The position numbers and the translations under genes were made by a program. From Malachius bipustulatus (lineage: Eukaryota > Arthropoda > Insecta > Coleoptera > Melyridae): a stretch of 64,000 nucleotides of DNA. The stretch is from the NCBI GenBank assembly GCA_910589415.1, contig OU342639.1, positions 23,506,268 through 23,570,267 of the forward strand, written 5' to 3'. Of this stretch, positions 58,348-64,000 are shown in pieces. Within the stretch, counting starts at the first letter, position 1, and each line of letters starts with the position of its first letter. Under the pieces are notes generated by a model. That model was given only the letters and a program-made list of their open reading frames with translations, searched no databases and was not told the origin of the DNA.

Positions 58348-61089
58348 TGCAGCGTGCCTTGCACGCTACGTTTTCTTTTTCAAAATTTTGATTCTCGATT
58401 TAGAATATTTTTATAAAGTTCAGAAGAGTTATGATTGACTGTACATTTTCGCTGATGTAGGAGGCTGTATTAGGCAAAGATCACGAACGAACACCTGACA
58501 GCTATTAAGAAATCCTTGTCTTTGTTATTTAAGTAAGACGTAGAAAACATGTCTGGTCGATTTTCTGTCCCGGTTCTGGGTTTTCAGAGTTTGAAAAGTA
58601 TATCATCTTATACGAATTAATTTTCCGCGTCTAATGAGACCACTCTCATCTTGCTACTCTAGATTTCCGATTAGTTATCCAGTTAAAACCTAAAATATTA
58701 TTTCTTTGGGTGTGGGTTAAAAAAACATGAAAAGATAGTTGAGGAAACATATAAAAAACTTGCGTTTTGTTCTGAGACACGACAGGCCTCGAGTATATGC
58801 GGATTCACGATTGTGAAATTTAAGTTTGAATAAAGGGAGAGCGGGAGAGGTTGGTCGTACTGTTGAGAGTGTGCCGACGTCTAGGGCGAAAGAGCCGACA
58901 CCGTCGCGTGCGAGTTTTAAGTGTTGCATACTGTCAATGATGAGATTTGGAGTGGAAAGTAGGTCAACATTTTCGGTTAGACGGCAGAGATGGTGGTTGG
59001 GGCGCATGAGTGGCGTCACCCTAGAAAAATTATAAATGGAGGTAAAGGACGCTTCAGGTTCATTTTTCGGTCTTACTGCGGCAGATCATGTAGCCTGTCT
59101 ACAAGTTCATAAATTAGTATTAGTCCCTTGTGTGAGTTATTATGGTGAAGTTGTTTCCGTGAAAGATGCAGTCTTACGTGAGTAATCTTTTGAATTTAAT
59201 TTTGGTCATTATAACTAATGTTCGCTTTCTTGTCTTTACAGACAGGGGACGTAGTCTTGGACGTAGTCTTGGACGTAGTCTTAGACGTGGGTTTAGACGT
59301 AGTCTTGGACGTGGGTTTGGACGTAGTTTTGAACGTAGTTTTGAACTTTAGTTTTGATTTACTTTTGAGTTTCAAGTTCTAGAATGTTAGGTCCCGATTT
59401 CCAGTTTTGATTTTTAACTACTAATTTCCGATTTCCAGTTTTTGATTTCGAACTTTGAATTTCTAAGTTTTAACTTTTGATTCCTGAATGTTAATTTCGA
59501 ACTTCTAGTTTCTGAGTTTTGAGTTCCAACTTTCAATTTTCTAATTTACACGAAAGTTTACATAAAGATTCGATCATGTGGAGGCTTATGTAGGTACCTA
59601 CCTAGGTAGGTACACTAGCCTGTGTGAAAGGTGATATTTGTAGAAGCTTGGAAAAATAAAGAAGAGTGGTGGAGTTTAGTTTGGAGGCATGGAAGGTTTC
59701 ATCAGGCAGAGGTTCTAGCGCTTTTATATTTGGTCGTCACAAGGTAGCAGGGAGAGCAGTCCAGCTCATCCGGCACCTGGAACATCAACCAAGGGGTGCT
59801 AACACCAGTGCAAAGGCAGTTCCAGCAACCATGCCGGCCTAGTCTTTGATCATCGCGCTTAGGTTAGAGGAACCTTAGTTCGTCAGTTTTTTGAGATGGA
59901 GTTTTGAAGAATAAGGTATGTCTTTATGAGTGAATAAACTTTTGCTATTTTCCGATAATCAAGAAAATTAAATAAATTCAAGTACAGTGTTTAATTGATT
60001 TCATCACCTATGACTTTCTAAGTGAATTTGATTTTTGATAATATGTTATGAACTTTTATTGTGGTCAACAAGTGACTAATGTAATGGTTATGTGTAAAAA
60101 TAATTTATTAAATTTATCGTATGTGTTTAGGATTTCGAGTTGGAGATGATCATTTTCTAAATTAAATTTTGAATTTCAGATTTTGTAGGTAGATACCGAT
60201 TTTTATATTGAAACTTTTGCTTAAGATAAATTTGAATTTTTGATAAATAATCTCTGATCTAACTCCGAGTTCTATTCAGAATCATACCTATGTGTTATAG
60301 TTTAGAAATTGTTTAATAGAATTTGAGCTTTGGAAATTTTTATCTGAACTATTGAAATGATATAGGTACCTATCTTGAATTTTAATCATGTAAGTTTGAT
60401 ATCATTGGTAATAAGGTAATATTTAGGTTTGAATATTTGAGTCAGGATTACTGATTTTAATTATTAAATTGATTGTTGATATGTAAGATCTATTGGTGAT
60501 TGCCAGTCTATTGTACTGATGATGAAATTGATTTTAATAAATCTTTGTATTAAAATTCAACAATTTTAGAGTTTTGAGAATCAACCCTCCTCATGTTCTT
60601 TTAAATTATTTATTCAATCAGTAGAGTAACATCAAGAATAAGGCGATATATCCTGGTATATTTTGGTGAGGTTTATTAATTTTTGGTTATTGTTTTTAAA
60701 ATTGTTAGGAGTTACTACGGGTCCAGTCTGGTTCGGTGAATGCTGGATTTTCCAGAGGAAGGCCACATTTATCTGTCCCGGGCTGGATAATCACAACGAA
60801 CCTTTTGGTGAAGTTTGGTTTTGGTTTGATACTTTGGAAATTTTAGACGATCACTTTTCAAAATTTAAAATTTATTTTTCTTCCGACATTTAGAATATTT
60901 GGGTGGGGCATTCGAAATTTGATATGTCCTACTCGACAGGCCAATGTGGCTAATGTTACAAATTTGCCTGGTCACATTGAGATCTGTCAATAGCCACCTC
61001 CTTCCTTTCGGGGTTAAGGTAAGTGAATTATTATTTTTTTTATTGTTCAACTTTTTGAGTGGGAGTAAGCGAGGGGGAGGAAGGCTCCA
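58348..61089 (+). repeat. 3' LTR, 2742 bp
   Basis: It looks identical to 50846-53587 wherever compared, including all short open frames, and is followed by the CTCG target copy. Its promoter could read into 61.1 kb and beyond. Confidence 0.93.
59036..59351 (+). CDS. candidate spliced arginine-rich protein encoded in the 3' LTR
   Basis: The exact second copy of the LTR reading frame at 51534-51849, with its intron at 59178-59241 and the 12-bp array at 59250-59345. If the 5' copy is expressed from the element, this one would lie in the 3' UTR or be driven by the 3' LTR promoter. Confidence 0.42.
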
Positions 61090-61093
61090 CTCG

Positions 61094-62880
61094 GTGTTTA
61101 TTTGTTCAATAATCGGAAAACCGATAAACCGATACAACAAGAAGAAATCCCGCACACAATGCACCTATTAACAAGTACATAAACATTGTGTACCTAAAGA
61201 TTTACGACATACCTTTGTTTCTATGTTTGTTTATAATGTAAAAGCAGTCAAAATGGGGTAAAACACTGATATATTCATGGCTTCCGGCAGTTCATTAACA
61301 AAGACCTGAATGGCAATGGACCTGAAACAGTACCCCGTAGAGTCCGAACCCGGGTTTGCTTTCAGCGGCGCCTCGGCTAACGAATCGTCTATTCCTTGTA
61401 AGTGAAATTAACTTTCATCCGAGGAGTCCTTTTGCCGCACGCACTTTAAGCTTTTTCCCTCTGAATATCCGTCCAGGCAAGCGCTCTCACACACGGCTCG
61501 CCATTTAGCTAAACACAAGCTAATTAAATTATGCCGATGAGACTAACCGGGATACACATAATGGCACTTTCCCTACAGAACGATACGTGACCTGACCTAC
61601 GTGAATCAACCCCATCTAAAATAAGCGCGATTTGTTTTGCCGCAGGAATATTTTCCACGGTTTTTATGCGGGATATTATTCCCGCATTAGAGATATTATT
61701 GAATAACTCCTCTTTTATAATATTTTAGTCCTGTGTTAAATTAGGATAAAATCGATTTTAAAACGGTACATTGTTACTGAATGAGTTTTAATTAAAATCT
61801 TGAAAATTAATGATTAACGAGGCAAAAAAAGTTCATGAGACGTATAGATCTCATGGAATGATTTATATGAGATTTTCTCTTAGTTCAAACGTAAACTCTC
61901 TATAACACCCCAAAACTTTAATTCCCCTCTAGTTAATCGAATCATATATAAAGTGCCCTTCTAGTATATAGAGAATGAAATTAGGCTTTATGAGAAAATC
62001 GTTGAAAACAAAAAATTTTGAGGTCACGTCTTTAGTTGCTTTTACTCATCTAATGTTTCACTTTTCCTTATTCTTCCTATAAACGTCAACTTCCCAGCAC
62101 ATTAAAGTAGTGCGAGCTTTTCATGCTCGAACCATTAGTTATCTTATCACCTTTTGGTGTAAAAGAAGTATACAATATGTATTTTGCTACACGGCTCTTT
62201 TACTATTTCTGATCTTATAGATCCTTGCGAGTGGTATTTTACGAAAAACAATAGCGGTTCTTTCATGTTGTCACTTTTGTATTGTCACATTTACATCAAA
62301 CAAGGATTATTAACAACTGCTGATGACAAGAACTTCTAAAAATACATTACGTGCTTGTATTCGATTTCTAAATTCAGTTTCCCAGGTAACTCGATGAGTG
62401 ACAGTGACGTAAATAAAAACAAGACTACAATTATTGTTTAAATTACTTTTTGAAAGTCAATAAGATACTGATGAGTATCTTGATTATATTTGGTCACACA
62501 TAAAACACGCATCACATCGAGTTTTCTTCTTATATTTTTTTTATTCAATTATAGATTAAAAATTATCCCAGCATGACTCATGTCAAAAAACACAGAAGTC
62601 CTTTCGTTAGAATTGTATTTTAATTCTGTTTTTTGCCAAACAGTTTCTTGATAACAAACAAAATTAAATTAGGTCCCATGTTTAATTATTTCTAAAAGTG
62701 ATATCAACTTTATTATGACACAGGTATTACTGTATTAACAAATAATTATTAATATTATAGTTTTTAACCCAGGTTTATAAACACTTCAATCATCCCACTG
62801 GCTTCTTGGACGATATGAAGGATATCTGTGGGTGCTTCGTCTGTCAGGTTTTTTTTCAGTTCATTCGTAGGAAAGTACAC
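61094..62880. other. non-genic DNA
   Basis: No gene or repeat seen. Base composition is more even around 61330-61620 than elsewhere, which could reflect conserved noncoding or unannotated sequence; nothing more can be said. Confidence 0.4.
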
Positions 62881-62899
62881 GTAGCAGGTATATGTAAAG

Positions 62900-63140
62900 G
62901 TGTCCTAAAATGACATACTTTTTTTTGATGATCGATTTTTTCTAAAAAGTTTCAGAATTAACTGTTAAAAAATAAATTACAAGTTTCGTTGAATAAACTT
63001 TATTGAGATATAAAACAAAACATTCCAAATTCTAGAAAAAACTTAACAAAAATAATTGTTGAAAAAAAAATGCAACTGTGTCATTTTACAACCAGTATGT
63101 ATATAAAATGACACAGTTGTCGGTAAAATGACATACATAA
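62900..63140 (-). repeat. AAAATGACA motif cluster at the 3' side of the pogo-like transposase
   Basis: AAAATGACA occurs at 62907-62915, 63105-63113 and 63125-63133 and inverted at 63079-63087. CAACTGTGTCATTTTA (63073-63088) and its exact inverse (63104-63119) form a 16-bp hairpin. Repeated short motifs near the end of a DNA transposon are often transposase-binding sites, which is inferred here. Confidence 0.55.
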
Positions 63141-63164
63141 TACAAAACGTATTCAATACAGCAA

Positions 63165-64000
63165 TTACTCATTCTTACTCACAAACTTCACAAATGAATT
63201 TTTAACCTTCGCAGACACTCCGGCACATTCGCAGTGTGCCCACATTTTACATTTCATACAACTAATCCAAACTTCTCTGGACCGTGAATTTTTATACAAA
63301 TCATTACAGTAGAGGCATGCCACATTTTCCTCATCATCACCTGCAAAAGGATCTTCTTCTTCATCTTCTTCAATCTCTGTTGCCGCAGAAGAATGCTACT
63401 CTTTATAAATATTTTTTTTGCATTGACGAACATTCCTTTTCCTTTTATTTTCTTCTTTTGACCTGAGTTCCTCCATATTTGGAGTAGTGGTTAAAACTCC
63501 TGTTATTGTTTTCCTAGGCTTTCTTCTATTTATTCCACTTGCTGTGGAACTGGGGAAATTTCTTGCAAGGTAATTCTTTTTCTTAAACCCTGTTCTTCTT
63601 CAGTGTCATTTCCTCCATCATCTATGTTGTCATTTTCTGCGTTGTCACTTGTATGTTCTTCTGATTGCACTTCTTGCTCTGTTTCTGGTATTTCATTGCC
63701 GAGTGACTTTTTTTGTTGAGTAGACGGTCCGTCCTCTGTACCACTTGGCTCAAGTAATCTGTCTGTGGTCTCGGCCGGCTCAAAAATTCGTCTGGAATGA
63801 TATGAGGGTTCAACGGGCAAATTCCCGTTTTTGAAAATCCGCTTGTAGCATTTTTTATTGTTGCTGCTTTCCCATAAGCAAGAGTAAACAGTTCGCCTAT
63901 TTGATTTTATGTGATAACTCGCCCAGGATGATTTTTCAACCACAGTGCACATTCCTGATTGTAAAAAGTCTTCAGAGGGCCATAAAAAGTAACGTCGAGT
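63165..64000 (-). pseudogene. pogo/Tigger-like transposase, C-terminal part with zinc-finger tail
   Basis: On the minus strand the window edge reads LDVTFYGPLKTFYNQECALW, then LKNHPGRVIT, IGELFTLAYGKAATIKNATSG and FSKTGICPLNPHIIPDEF. This is the end of the DDE domain of insect pogo/Tigger-type transposases (pattern 'GFxxxGIxPxNxxxxxxxxF'). After frameshifts come an acidic region, ISPVPQQVE and NRRKPRKTITGVL. A Cys/His finger with CLYC, ISCMKC and WAHCECAG follows; such PHD-like tails are common in this insect group. Defects are TAA at 63909-63907, frameshifts near 63740 and 63535, TAG at 63398-63396 and loss of the last cysteines. The 5' part lies outside the window. Confidence 0.8.

Larger units (their letters stand above)
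50846..61089 (+). mobile_element. non-autonomous Ty3/Gypsy-like retrotransposon with 2742-bp LTRs
   Basis: Direct LTRs at 50846-53587 and 58348-61089 (offset 7502) look identical wherever I compared them. The target duplication is CTCG (50842-50845 and 61090-61093), and 4 bp is usual for Ty3/Gypsy. The interior has a tRNA-His-like primer site, a 24-codon Gag-like start, an integrase C-terminal fragment and about 3.5 kb of noncoding, T/G-rich repeat-bearing DNA ending in a polypurine tract. Known relatives with very long LTRs are Ulysses (Drosophila virilis) and Woot (Tribolium); kinship is inferred only from LTR length and the integrase tail. Identical LTRs with no RT, RNase H or integrase core mean the copy was mobilised by proteins made elsewhere. 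Confidence 0.9.

Noticed and set aside
1..64000. CRISPR arrays, bacterial operons or prophage-like systems
   Set aside because: No regularly spaced identical repeats and no dense gene order. Composition, introns and retroelements are eukaryotic.

Overview
The window looks like AT-rich, transposon-rich insect nuclear DNA. The evidence is a BEL/Pao retrotransposon, a Ty3/Gypsy-like retrotransposon with very long LTRs, fragments of arthropod-type non-LTR retrotransposons, Tc1/mariner- and pogo-type transposase pseudogenes, many TA-flanked elements with CAGGGTG termini, and introns and TATA boxes of eukaryotic type. A beetle would fit the long-LTR element, but this is only a guess. No host protein-coding gene is convincingly visible. 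The nearest candidate is one exon-like stretch at 34556-34670, and it lies inside a transposon-like element.

Layout. 1-11.1 kb: intergenic DNA with an old RNase H fragment (4.4-4.86 kb), a tRNA-like promoter remnant (5.6 kb), a 1-kb foldback element (7555-8548) and a second TA-flanked element (8816-9491). 11139-17826: a BEL/Pao element with two LTRs that look identical by eye, a 5-bp target duplication and one 1557-residue Gag-Pol frame whose integrase core is deleted in frame. 19.8-21.1 kb: a dispersed LTR-like repeat, a long hairpin and a small inverted-repeat element. 22.27-24.95 kb: a decayed Tc1/mariner-like transposon with ~255-bp inverted repeats, a broken transposase and two nested tandem TAA-flanked MITEs. 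25-33 kb: mostly featureless, with two hairpins and an RT fragment. 33.4-37.2 kb: a MITE, a TATTATA-rich TIR element carrying the exon-like block, a second foldback element containing a 370-bp near-perfect palindrome, and an RNase H remnant. 38.2-39.5 kb: a diverged ~630-bp tandem repeat. 43.9-49.4 kb: three non-LTR retrotransposon pseudogenes. 50846-61089: the long-LTR Ty3/Gypsy-like element. 62.9-64 kb: the 3' part of a pogo/Tigger-like transposase pseudogene.

The most interesting region is the 10,244-bp element at 50846-61089. Its 2742-bp LTRs look identical by eye and it has a CTCG target duplication, so it probably moved recently. Yet its gag-pol is reduced to a short Gag-like start and the C-terminal tail of integrase, so it must be mobilised in trans. 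Each LTR holds a candidate two-exon reading frame: a 64-nt intron with good splice sites joins a 47-codon exon to an arginine-rich (R-S-L-G)n tail. The noncoding interior carries two unrelated sets of tandem repeats that fold into hairpins with compensatory base changes. Together these suggest a non-autonomous retroelement with its own RNA structures and possibly a small basic accessory protein.
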